In this document: one piece after another, positions 46,427 through 57,524 of the stretch
How the letters are laid out: every line of letters starts with the position of its first letter
Numbering within the stretch: the stretch's first letter is position 1
Assembly: GCA_016584495.1 (NCBI GenBank)
Contig: WAID01000009.1
Coordinates: 1,178,001 to 1,242,000, forward strand
DNA: 64,000 nucleotides
DNA from: Celoporthe dispersa
Lineage: Eukaryota > Ascomycota > Sordariomycetes > Diaporthales > Cryphonectriaceae
Reading direction: 5' to 3'
Made by a program: the position numbers and the translations under genes
Notes under the pieces: model-generated
What the model was told of the DNA's origin: nothing
Database searches by the model: none
The model's input: the letters and a program-made list of their open reading frames with translations, nothing else

Positions 46427-48104
46427 GAATGAATATCCGTTCTTACTTCACATGTCTCGTTTTTGAAATGCGAAGAAGCTCTCTGTATGCCTTCTTGCGT
46501 GTCTATAACCTGCTGTTTTGCTTGCAATTCTTTCTTCTGATTTAGTACTAATAATTTCATATGTCGATATAAGCTGACGAGGGGGAATCCAATCACCAGC
46601 CATTTCCAGTTTAGCAATGACGGACTGGCAGTACAGCATGCACATATGGTATAAAGTACTCGCTCGTGATGGCAAGAGCCTCGTTGAGGTGAGCTGACTG
46701 AAAAAGTATCTAATGTGATTTTCGAAGACAGCCGAGAAACTCACACATAGATGCAGGATTCATTAATTAGGCCTGGTCATTGATTATATCCTGCCATGTG
46801 TGATACACAGCACATGCGGGCACCTGGCGGGGCCGGGGGGGGGTGGGACCGGTACTTTAGGCCCAGTCCACTATACTTGGCGAGTCCCGCTTCTCTTTAG
46901 GTGCTGAAGATTTAAAAAGAGGCTGGCACTCCCGGGCCCAGAACGATCACCCTCGGCTCCTGCACCTCCTCCTCCACGCACAAGCCAAATCCGTCGCATC
47001 AACGTCCACATGAGCCACTGCACATCACTTTCGTTCGTGAATCATCTTCACATTAATGCTTCCAACTGCTCTCGGATGACTGCGTGTTATTGTTTCTTGA
47101 ACACAATCGTGATGACTCACGGACCGTGACACCGAGGACTCGCTCTTCCCGACAATGATTATCTCGCACGAGTATCGACGCCATTGTGTCCCTTATCCCT
47201 TCATATAGGCTCTCGAGATCTCGCCTTATATCTCAAGGAGAGAAAAAAAAAAAAAAAAAACGTCCGTCTTCCTCGCCGGCTTCTCTTGCAATAATGCGTG
47301 GATCTGGCAGCCGCCTGCATTTCCACCTCGCGTCCCGGCCACGGTGAGGACATGCAACCCGCCCAGGAGCTGCCCCTTTTTGTGCCGGTATGTGTTGCTG
47401 TCTGGCACTACCGACAGAGGTTTGCCTGCCCTCCTCATATTTCCAAGTACTCAGTGTACACAAGTTAACTTTATTCCAGCACGTAAAAGACTCTTTGAGG
47501 GCATCAGTGGCGAGGTCTGCTCTATCATGTACCCCCCCCCCCTTCTGCCTGGCCATCTGGTGCCACCATCCCCAACCACTCTCTCGCCTTCCACGTCTTT
47601 GGTGGCCTCAGTGGGCTTACTTACCTCATGAATTCTCCTGGCCAGTCAGCAATGCGGTCACCTGCACATCAAAGAGGCATACAAACACTTTGATTTTTTT
47701 TATTTTTTTTTGGTTTTTGGTTTTTTTTTTTTTAAAAAAAAAGAGACACCCTTTGATTTGTGTCTATCTGGCCCAGTACCTTTCCTCCCTTCATCATCAA
47801 ATGTGGTACCTGGCCATGTCTTGCACACAGAAATACTCCTGTCCGTGTGGTAAAAAGAGAAGAAAAAAAGAAACCATCCATAATTCCGAGCCCTCAGTCA
47901 GTCATGTAGTGTCATGTAGTCTTCATGACAATCGAAGGCTTCTCCGGATCTCATCATCTCCCAGAATCCTAAACACCATGCATGCCCTTCCACCATCACC
48001 AACTTATCCATGGCCGTCAGTGCATGCCTCATCCCGTTCTTGGCCATCATCATCTCTGGCCTCAAGTCATTCCGCTCATCCATCCTCACGAGGACCTCTC
48101 GACT
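46427..48104. other. 1.7-kb gene-free spacer
   Basis: Convergent 3' flanks. Low-complexity features are an A18 run at 47244-47261, a C10 run near 47532-47541 and a T13A9 self-complementary tract at 47721-47742 within a T-rich stretch. No gene or transposon recognised. Confidence 0.45.
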
Positions 48105-51100
48105 TCAGTTGGGATAACCCTGCATGGGCATCTGATAGTCTATGCTGTCCATGTCGAAGTTCGAGTCCAGGTCAAACTCCATCTCACCACCAACACCACC
48201 ATCGTCCTCGCCGCCAGCGTAAGCATCGTTGAGCTGCTGGGGGTCCTGGGTCTGGACGGTCTGAGCGCGCACCGTGTTGCTATTCGCCATCAAGGTATAG
48301 AAGGGGTTCGAGGGGTTCGAGGGGGGAGCGTTGACGTGGAGGGTGTTGGACGTGTTGTTGCTCGTGTGGAAGGCGTCCGAGGCGGTGGCTGGCGTGCCCA
48401 GAGCAGCGGGTGGCTGGTACACCATGGACGTGTTATCAGGTCCATTGCGCGGCATGTTCGCGATGATGTTCTCGAGGTTCTGCGCGGCCGTAGCAATCCT
48501 CGTCGCGTACCGCTCGATGTGCACCTGCGCCAGGCGGGCGTGCTCGGCAACTTGGTAGTAGATCAGCTCGCCGCCTTGGCCGTCCTGGACCAGCAGGTGC
48601 ATCCAGTGGTAGTACTGCTGGACAAAGCCCTGCAGGGTAATGCTGTCGCGGGTGAGCCTCACAACCTCGTCGGCATTCCCGGCCAGATCGTCAGGCCCCG
48701 ACGCCCTGGAGACGCTCGGGGTCATCATGTGTCGGCGGACTTCCCTCAGCGTCTGCTCCGTACTATCATCGCTGAGGCTGTCGTCGATGAGGTCATATGG
48801 ACCAGGAGGCACTGTTGGGTTGGGCTGTCGAGGCGGTCGGGGGCCAATTCGAGCCCGGGGGTTCCGCACGCGAGCGCTGCCGGGCATGGGCTGCTGGGGC
48901 ATCTGGGGCATGTGCTGACGAGACATGTGCTGTTCGGGATCCTGCATCAAGTCACTGCCACCACCAGTGGTCACGTGCTGCTCCTGCTCCTGAGACATCT
49001 CTTGACGAGGCGGGCCCTCCTGCATGGCGTTGTTGCCGCGACCGGTAGTTCCGCGCTGCTGCTGCTGTGCGCCTGTCTTCTGTCGCTTCTGACGCGTCGA
49101 GTCTCCCTTCTGCTGCTGCGACTCTGGGGCACTGCGCTTCTTCCTGGTGGTAGTGGTAGCCGCCGCGTTGCCGTTGCTGTCGGGGGTTTCGTGGATCGTA
49201 GGCAGTGCAGTAGGACGGAACATGTGTTGTCCGCTGTGCTGCAGCTGGTGTTGGGAGAATCGCTGTCGAGCCAGCTCCATGCTCTGGGGGCCGCTGTGGT
49301 TGTTGTTATTAGTACCCTGGGGAGCGTGGGGAGGAGGTCGCGCCACTGGCTGCTGCTGCTGCGACTGCGCCTGCTGTGACTGTGCCTGCTGCTGGTGCTG
49401 CGGCTGTGAATGAGCCTGGCGATACATTTTACCGCTGCTGCCTTGGTTGTGAATGGGTCTGGGTGGAGGCGGCATCAACTGTGAAGCCTGGGGCTGCTGG
49501 TGGTGGTGGTACTCCCGAGACGGACCACCATTGTTGTTCACAGGCACAGGCACAGGCACCGGGGCAGGGGCAGGGGCAGGGGCAAGAGGTCGATGAGTGG
49601 GCTGGGTGCGAGAGCGCGATGAAGACGGGCCAGGCATGGGAGCGTGCTGGGCGCCAGGAAGAGGAGGAGCGTATTGCTGCTCTGCGCCGTACTGAGCCGA
49701 TGAAGACGGGCCAGGCATGGGAGCGTGCTGGGCGCCAGGAAGAGGAGGAGCGTATTGCTGCTCTGCGCCGTACTGAGCCGATGAAGACGGGCCAGGCATG
49801 GGAGCGTGCTGGGCGCCAGGAAGAGGAGGAGCGTATTGCTGCTCTGCGCCATACTGAGCCGATGAAGAAGGACCAGCCATGCCGCCAACAGGGTAAAAGC
49901 CCGCCTGGTTCTGGTTCTGCGCCAACAGCTGCATGCCAGGGAAAAAGGGTCCTCGTTCGATCCGTACTGAGCCGGCTGCGAATCGGGGGTGGACGGAGCA
50001 GTAGAAGACGCGTCCTGGCCGCCTTGGATGTTCTGCTGCATAGCCTGCGCTGCCTCAGGAGCGCGAGTATTGTCGACCTTCTTCCTCTTGTTCTTCCTCT
50101 GGGCCTGCGACGCGACGAAATCGGTGGCGGAGACGTTCAGACCAAGGCGAGCGTTGGGGTCAGGAGTGTACACGATGTTCGCGTCGAGATCCATGTTGTT
50201 CACGCTCGGGGTGTTGCCGCCGATGGCAGGGTCGACAGGCGGGAGGAAACCTATGGCAGGAGACGCGTTGGGCACGAAGGAGGTGGAGGGTGGCGCGTTG
50301 GCAGCAGTACCCGTGTAGTTGAAGCTGGCTCCCTGAGGAAGGGTGGGAGGGACGGGATGAGGATAGTAGACGATCGAGTTGGACAGCGGGTCAAAATACA
50401 AGTGCTGCTGGTCAACGGCGGGGGCAATGCTCGGTCCAGCAACAGCAGGTTGGTAACTCGGAGCCGCCGTGGTGAAGTTGTTGTTGGCGGGAAGAGCCGC
50501 GCTTCCAGCCGCAGTATCTGCAGCAGCAACAGGAGGAGGAGGAGTTGTTGACTGCTGTCCGCCCTTGCGTGGTCGACCACGGCGACGCTTTGGAGCAGCC
50601 GACTCTTCAGATCCATCGCCACCATCCTTGCGGGGCCTTCCACGACCACGCTTGGGGGTCTCGTCCTCAGCAGCTGTTGCTGCACCCTTGCGAGGACGTC
50701 CGCGGCTACGCTTTGGCGTTGCCTGGGCGATCGGCGCCGCAGAAGAAGAGGACGAGGAGGGAGCGGCGGCAGTCTGGCCAGTCGTCCCACCATTTCCACC
50801 ACCAACACTGACACCGACAGCATCAGGCAGCACCGTGGCAGAGGCGGCAGCAGCGACAAGAGCAGGCGTGGCAACATTGTTGGTGGTGTAGTCGTTGTTG
50901 GCGGCAACATTGTTGCTCGGTGAGCTGGCGTGCCAAGCGTGCTGGAGGTTGAAGATGGCCGTGCGAGGAGAGAAGTCGACAGGCGCAGGAGGCAGCTGCA
51001 GGGCTCCGGTGGCAGCAGCAGCAGCAGGCTGAGAGGAGGCGGGGGGCGTGGTTCTGCGCTGGTTGCCGAAGAGGACTCCGTTCCAAGCCGGGTTGGTGCT

Positions 51101-52749
51101 CTCGGTAGGAGTAGTCACCGGGCTCGACTGGCTAGGCTCATTGCTGGCCTGGTGTTGCTGCTGTTGCTGCTGTGAGGAAGAGGCCAAACCCACGGCCCTG
51201 AGCTTGGCTGGCTTGGGCCTGGGGCGAGGAGCAGACTGCGCAGGGGCGGGCACGAAGCTGGCGGCAGGGTGGAGGGCGGTGCTGGCGCTGGCCTCGGCAG
51301 CAACGGGAGCCTGAGGAGGACGGAGGAGGGGGACCGGGACGACGTCTTCTTGGGTGGTGCCCGGAGGCTGAGACGGTCGGACACGCGGCAGAGGCATCGG
51401 CTGGGTTTGTTGGACGGCCGGTTCGCCCACAGGGAGAGGAAGAAGAGAGGGGGAAGGAATAGGAGGCAGGCTGGCGGCAGCAAGGGCCGCCGCCTGGTCG
51501 AACTCGCCGCCGATGCTCATGGCTCCTGGGAACCACGAGTCGTCGTCGAGGATCCGACGGGCCTCCTCTTCGGTGAGTGGTGCTGCCACCTCTGGCATGG
51601 CCGGTGCCAGAGGAGCCACGAAACCTTCGCCCACCTCCGGGAACCACGATGCGTCCTGGAGGATGCACTGGAACTCGTCGTCGTCGTTGGAGTTCGCAGG
51701 CAGAGCCTCGTCAGGAACAGCGCCATCGGGCCCGTTGGAGGTGGCGGGAGCAACATCCGTGCCTGCGACACAAGAGCCACCGCTCGCCATGCCAGCACTG
51801 GCGCCACCACCGCTGACCTCATCGGAAGCAGCACCAGCCGCCATAGCAGCTGGTGCGTTCTCCTCCGAGGCAGCAGCTGGAATACCAGCCTGGGCATCAG
51901 GAGACGAGCGGGGCTGGTCGCTGCCACTGTCGCCGCTAAGGGAGAGCGAGCTGAGAGCCAGGTCGACGCCTGGGTCGACGCCGACCTGGGCTTCAGACTC
52001 CTCGGCGCTGTCGCCGCCGCCGAAGAGGGAGCCAAAGTCTCATCATCGACGTCCATGCTGGAGACATGGACGTCAGTCTCGGGGCCTGGACACCCTCAAC
52101 GACGGCGCGAGCAGCAGAAGCAGGCGCGGTGGTGTTGTTGGTGGTGCTGGTGGTGGTGACCGCCTGCTCCTCCACCTCTGCTGCACAGGAGGGCGAAGGA
52201 TTCGCCGCCATCTCCTCCTTCTCGGGAGAAGAAGAAGAAGAGGAAGACTCCTCCTCCGCCGTGTTTGCCGCCACGCGCCTGTGCAGGGGGACAAAGTCAG
52301 GCAGCCACACCTCGGCATCCTGCTCGCCGATCGAGGCCATCAGCTGCTGGCGCTCAGCTGAGAGGGCATCGATGCGGGCATAGATGCCGGCACGGATGTT
52401 GCTGTCGTCCGTGGCCCGGCCGGTGGTCTTCCAGAGCTGCTGGATCTGGTCGTTGATTGAGATGGCCTGCGCCAGGACGCGCTCCCTCTCGACCAGCTCG
52501 GCGTCGACAGGACGCCGGATGGAGGCCAGCTCGGCAAGCCGCTCGGCCTGGCTTGCCGAGATGCTCTGGTCGGCCCTCTTGGCCAGCAGCACGTTCGTCA
52601 TGGTGAGACGGCGCTGCTGCATGTTGCGGATGTTGTTGGTGCACATCCGGGCCGTAGCGAGGAGCCGATAGGACCTTGTCAGCGTCTAGGACGCAGTCGG
52701 CGGCCGGGGCAGTGGTGGTGGGGGTGGGGGTGTTCTCGTAGGCGGACAT
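48105..52749 (-). CDS. very large low-complexity AT-hook protein, about 1,548 aa, up to four apparent frameshifts
   Basis: ATG 52749 (MSAYENTPTPTTTAPAADC) or, without one correction, ATG 52646 (MCTNNIRNMQQRRLTMTN). Residues about 40-140 are helical (SQAERLAELASIRRPVDAEL, RAGIYARIDALSAERQQL). A long Pro/Ala/Ser/Gln-rich region follows. Three AT-hooks, each with the RGRPRK core (KRSRGRPRKG, KRGRGRPRKDG, KRRRGRPRKGG), lie at about 50560-50730 on the DNA; they bind the minor groove of AT-rich DNA. Then come a basic KNKRKKVDN nuclear-signal-like stretch, an 81-bp tandem repeat, a Gln-rich region, a more ordered helical block (LQGFVQQYYHWMHLLVQD, HARLAQVHIERYATRI) and an acidic end. Reading one protein needs one extra base removed near 52675 and three added: G4 run 52081-52084, near 52045, and the A5 run 49942-49946. 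Total is then 1,549 codons. Likely a chromatin or transcription protein. Confidence 0.7.
49618..49883 (-). repeat. 81-bp in-frame tandem repeat in the AT-hook gene
   Basis: Three near-perfect 81-bp copies (49618-49698, 49699-49779, 49780-49860) and a partial diverging fourth to about 49883. Each encodes 27 residues of the type PSSSAQYGAEQQYAPPLPG plus AQHAPMPG. Near-identity at DNA level, including synonymous sites, points to recent duplication or ongoing homogenisation; copy number may vary between strains. Confidence 0.95.
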
Positions 52750-55700
52750 CTTGGTTGTTGTTGGTGGTGGTGAGGGTGGTGATGATGTCGTTGTCGAGAA
52801 GAGGGTGGGAAAAAGGTTCTCGTCGTTGTGTTCTAAACATTCAGACCATGTTGGTTAGCTATGCTGTCACGTCACAAGAATGAAGGAGGATGTTGTCGAG
52901 GGTAGAAGTACTATGTGGGCATCAACGTGGGCGAGCATGGGCGTCAATGTCAGGATTGGGAGGAGGGCATACCAGTTGACTTCAAGTAGTCAGGGAAGAG
53001 GAGAGCAGGAGGAGGTTGGTTGAAGAATCTTTGTGGTTCGGTCAGATCGCCGCTTGCAATCTGAGAAGAGAGGCAGACGGAAGAGGGAGGGAGAGAGAGA
53101 GAGAAATGATGGGAGGGGTGGTGGTGGTGGCTGGGAGGAGACAGTCTCAGGTCAAGATGAGGTTCAGTCCAAGGTGAGGCTCAGGTCAAGGTGAGGGCCA
53201 CATCAGATTGAATAGACTTTGCGTGAAAAATGGACGGGAAAATCGAGAAACATCCGCACTTCACATCCCACGTTTGGGACGGTGGAAGGTGATATGGATA
53301 AACTAGAGAGGACGTAGGCTGCTGGGGGGAGTGCTCTCACCAATCTCTGGGCTCGTTGTTTGATTTCTTGCTGCCCCTCAGACGACGCACTGGCGATGCT
53401 GGAGATGGGCAAAGAACGAGCTTGAGGGGGGTTCTCGGGACCAGAGGGACGGTGGGGTGGTGTTTCTGGGCAAGGAGGCTTACCAGATGGCCAACTGGGC
53501 CAAGTCGAACTCGCCAGAGAACGACCTTTCTGATGTGGGAGTGATGATGAGAAGGCAGCTCGTGAGGTGTGGGCAGTGCTGTGGATGGTGTTTCGCTCTG
53601 GGTGGTGGCAGGAGAGGAGTGCAGGGCTGGGAATGGCTTCAACTTACAACGCAGGGGAATGGTAGAGGTAGTAATGGAGGTGAGGATGGCGATGGTCTTG
53701 ATGATATTGATGATGATAGTGATGGTGTAGGTTATGCAATTGGAAGAAGAAGTTATCGTACGTACCTGTTCTTGTTGTCGTGGTTCGCTGAAGGAAGAAA
53801 GGAAGAGGGAGAGGGAGAGAGAAATCGAGCGAGAAGATCAAAGTAGGTGTGTGGTAGGAGGCTTGGTGTGAACTCGCGGGGGCTGGGACCTGCAGTCAGA
53901 AGCTTGGGCCCCTGCGGATGGGAAAAGTTTCTGGGCAATTCGGTGGTGTTTTCTCGACACTGGCGAAGTGCACTTGTGCTCCGTCGGGTGTGTATTTTTC
54001 TCTCTCTCTTGTGCCTGTTGGTGATGGAGCAGGTTTTTGGATATTTCCAAGCTGAGGAAATTCCCATATGAAGAGTGCGGGATCCTACAAGGCGCCCGCT
54101 CCAAGCCGAACCCAGTGTGCGTGTTTACGAACAATTGTACTGTACCTATATGTCCTCCTTCACTCGGCTACTGTCTTTGATGCGTATGTTCATGAACAAC
54201 CGTTCTGTACCTACTGGTCCTCCTTGACCCACACCCGCGCGTTACTCTGGCAGAGCGATGGTAAAAGCATACATTTACCTGCCATCAAATATACTACTTT
54301 ATTTACTCTTCATCAACGCACGCAGCAACGAGATCTGCACCATGGATACATGTCTTGCGGTGTCCCCACCTCAGAACAGTCCACATCTCTTCTAAGGACC
54401 TTGATCCGAGCTACCACCTCATCGTGCTCAGTGTGCGTGTCCTTCGCATGTGTCATTTGCCAACGGCCTTGTCCTTGCTGTTAACCAGGGGCCGGTCTTC
54501 ACCATCGTCACTAAACAGTCGTGCTGTCTTCGTCATGGCAAAGTCCCTTCACCGAGTAGGGAAGGGAGTCTCAACTGTATGTGGGTACATGCGTGCATCG
54601 AGTATGTAATTGTTGATTTTAATGAATACTTTCCAAGGGTGAGAAATAGGAGGGTGCTTGTGAAGCGCTCAGTGTTCATGTTCTCCATATGGACGACATG
54701 TCTATTGTTCTTTACCCTTCTCCCGTTACCTCTTCTCTTTTCCTTCGCTTTCTTTCCCCCCTGTGGTTTTCTCGGGAGTCGATACGTGCCACTCGGAGAG
54801 CTGCGGCTCAGAGTTGTCGTGTTTTATTTTTGTTGGCTGGATGAGAGGGAAGAGAAGTGGTAGGCACCAACCAGGAGAGGGCTTTAGAGAGGAGGGTCGA
54901 GATGGCTGGACGGTGCAGCGAGGAGTCTACCATCCTTGTTTTTCTACCCTGGTGAAGGCTCTGAGTCTGAAGAGGCAGTCTGGAAACAATTTCAACTGGG
55001 GTTTGCTCTCGAGGCGAGGGCTGACTTGCCTTGGAGAGTAGCAGGAGAGAGCTTGACGCCAGAGCATGACCTCCTCGTACAGATACAAAACAACAAAGAT
55101 GAGAAGCTGATCGGGTGCAGTCGTCTGAATCCTCGAGCACAGGCATACAGATCGAAAATTTGCTCGGTTAGAAAGAAAGAAAAAAAAGACCCTTCGTGTC
55201 GCTGCCCTGACATGCCTACTCAGAACGCGCTTCACGGTTTGACAGACCGTGCCAATGCCCTCGCGCCGCAACCTCGTGCCTCCGCCGAAGCACACTCCAC
55301 GCAGGAACCAGCAACATGTGCGCAGGTCTGATCATTGAATATCCCAGAATAGGAGAAGTCACTCGTCCACGCACTGTTTCGTCCAACATGTCCCTCCTAG
55401 ACGAGACCTGAAGAGCGCAAGTACTACGCCTACCCAAGTACTGAGGCGCGACGACGTTGAGAGGGTTAGGGTCCTGACCTTGCCGACTGGGCAATCCCTG
55501 CACCCTCGTCGTAGCCTCGTAGCCTCGTTATCCACGTTGACCTGCGATCATGTCTCTAAGCCCGAGATTTACGACACAGAGATCACGGGTTGGAAAATCG
55601 GATCAAGCCATGCAGTTCCGCCAGGTATCTAGACGGACCATCTAGATTAGATATATCGACAGCCACACCCGAGAACGACCGATCCCAGAAGAACAACGAG

Positions 55701-57524
55701 CTTTCACGATGGCGACCGGCTGCAAACAACGTCCATTCATGAACAAAACGCGTACATGGTCTTGGGCCCTGCGGCTTGCCTGTGCATGACTTCACTTACG
55801 CGAGCCATGCTTCCTTGCATCCAGCATTGTACCCTCCCCATATCTTGTACGAGACAGAACATAAGAAACACTGCAAGCAGCGAGGCCAGAAGATATTGCT
55901 CCATCTTCACAGGAACTTTCCGTGCCTGCTCCTCCCACCGTCAAGTAGGCCAGCATACTCGCGTGTGGAACTTGCAGTGGCAGGAAGACGAGTACCGCGT
56001 TTTATTCATCTATTTTCCCGTTGACAGGTCGAGTCGAGGACTCCACCGACTGGCTGTAGATCGCGAGGAAGGTTCTTGAGCTTGTCGCCGTGCTAAAAGG
56101 CGTGTCGTAGATGCCATTCGTCGGTGCCCATATTCACGACGGTGTAGTGCAGAATATCGTCTGGTCGCTGGGCCTGGGCCTGTTGCAGTGTTGGGCTTCT
56201 CTAGCTCCTTGCCATGAGAGGAACGCGATGTGTCCTTGAGGGGGCGTATTGTAGAGAAAGCTGAGGATGGAATGGATCGATGAGGCGGTGGCGGGTCTAC
56301 GCGTTCTTCTCCAGAGGTCTACATGAGACCACGGGCATCTCCTGCTGCACGCGCTGCTCTTCTTGGGCCCAGCGAGCCTCTGTGGATAGATCTGGGTACG
56401 TTCAGCCCACAGGAACCAAGCTAATACAGGGAGAGAACACGTACCGTCAAGGCCCACTCTCGCCTTGCCTGGCTGGCCAGCAGGCGGGTGTTGATCGTGG
56501 AGCGATGATTTGGAGTCTCTTGGCCATGTCTTCGTGCATGTATTCTGCTGGAAGTTCCCGTCGCGGCAAGGCCAGACGATGGCAAGGAGGTGGCGGGTAG
56601 AGAGGAAGACGAGCTGGTTTAGGGCAAGAAGATAAGCCTGCCAGTCAAAGGGCTGTATGGGCAACCATTCCCGGCGTCTCTGCCTTTAGACCGACAACGC
56701 GTATCACGCCCGCGTCCGTAGCCAGTCGACCTACCGCGGCGCAGACCAACCCGATCAAGCGTCGGCCACCTTCTGACTTTGAAAGTGACAGGGCTTGAGG
56801 AACGGGCTCTTTTGGAGAACCCGAAGCGGTATGTCTGGCTGGGCAGCTCAAAGGCCCATCCATAGGTTAGAGAGCAGCCCCAAGAACCGATTCTTTGTAA
56901 TATCAAGCTACCATTGGCATCGAAGTAATACGCTACAGCTCTATAAAAACAAGACAGAGCTTGGAAAGCAACCCGATCCGCGAAGAGAAAAAAACACAAA
57001 GCGCTCTAGCAAAACCCCTGTTTCCTCCCTTTCCAAACTCCGAGCAGAACCGTAGCGAAAACGCCCAGATGACAAGTTGCCTCACCCCTTGCCAACCGTG
57101 CCGCCAAATAGCAAATCAAGATATTGTGTCAAAAGCCCTATTCCTCCCGCGTTGCTGCATACCCATGCCATTGTATTCCCATGTGTGGCTATGTCGTTGC
57201 GAAGTTCGTGCTAGGTGTCGACGACCGGTCTTGATTGATGGGGATGCCTTCGAGATGGGGAAAAGAATGCCGGGAGAGGGTCGGTCCACCCTAGTTGGTG
57301 GTGCCTCCCTGCAAGTCTCCATCGAGCTTCTTTTGAAGGCTCTTCCTCACAGCGCGCTTGCGGACGTTGGGGTTGTAGCGAGGGCCCTTGACGCCTTGGT
57401 CGTCCTTCAAGCCTCCGTCGTGCTTCTGGCCCTCAACTTGAGCCTCGTCCTTGTCCTCGCCGGTCGAAGCCTTAGGCTGCTGCTCCTTCTTGCTGCCATC
57501 TCCGTCGTTCTGGGAGGCCTCGTC
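52750..57524. other. 4.8-kb gene-poor region
   Basis: Promoter and 5' region of the leftward AT-hook gene (GT-rich, GGTGG repeats at about 53110-53130), then mixed sequence with many overlapping short frames. I see one weak candidate at about 56297-56640 on the - strand: a GTACGT donor at 56444, a CTGAAC branch-like site and a CACAG acceptor ending at 56381, flanked by protein-like peptides (ELPAEYMHEDMAKRLQIIA upstream, EARWAQEEQRVQQEM downstream). The frames do not join without a one-base change, so I do not call a gene. No tRNA, rRNA or transposon seen. Confidence 0.4.

Noticed and set aside
49538..51844. Independent gene 49538-51844 with a Leu-rich repetitive C-terminus (repeats of RLSTAQSSNTLLLFLAPS type)
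   Set aside because: That tail is the 81-bp repeat read out of frame after the A5-run indel at 49942-49946; the correct frame continues as QLLAQNQNQAGFYPVGG.
54068..55331. Frames of 92-138 codons in the gene-poor 53-57 kb region
   Set aside because: No motifs; mutually overlapping in different frames; several lack an ATG start.
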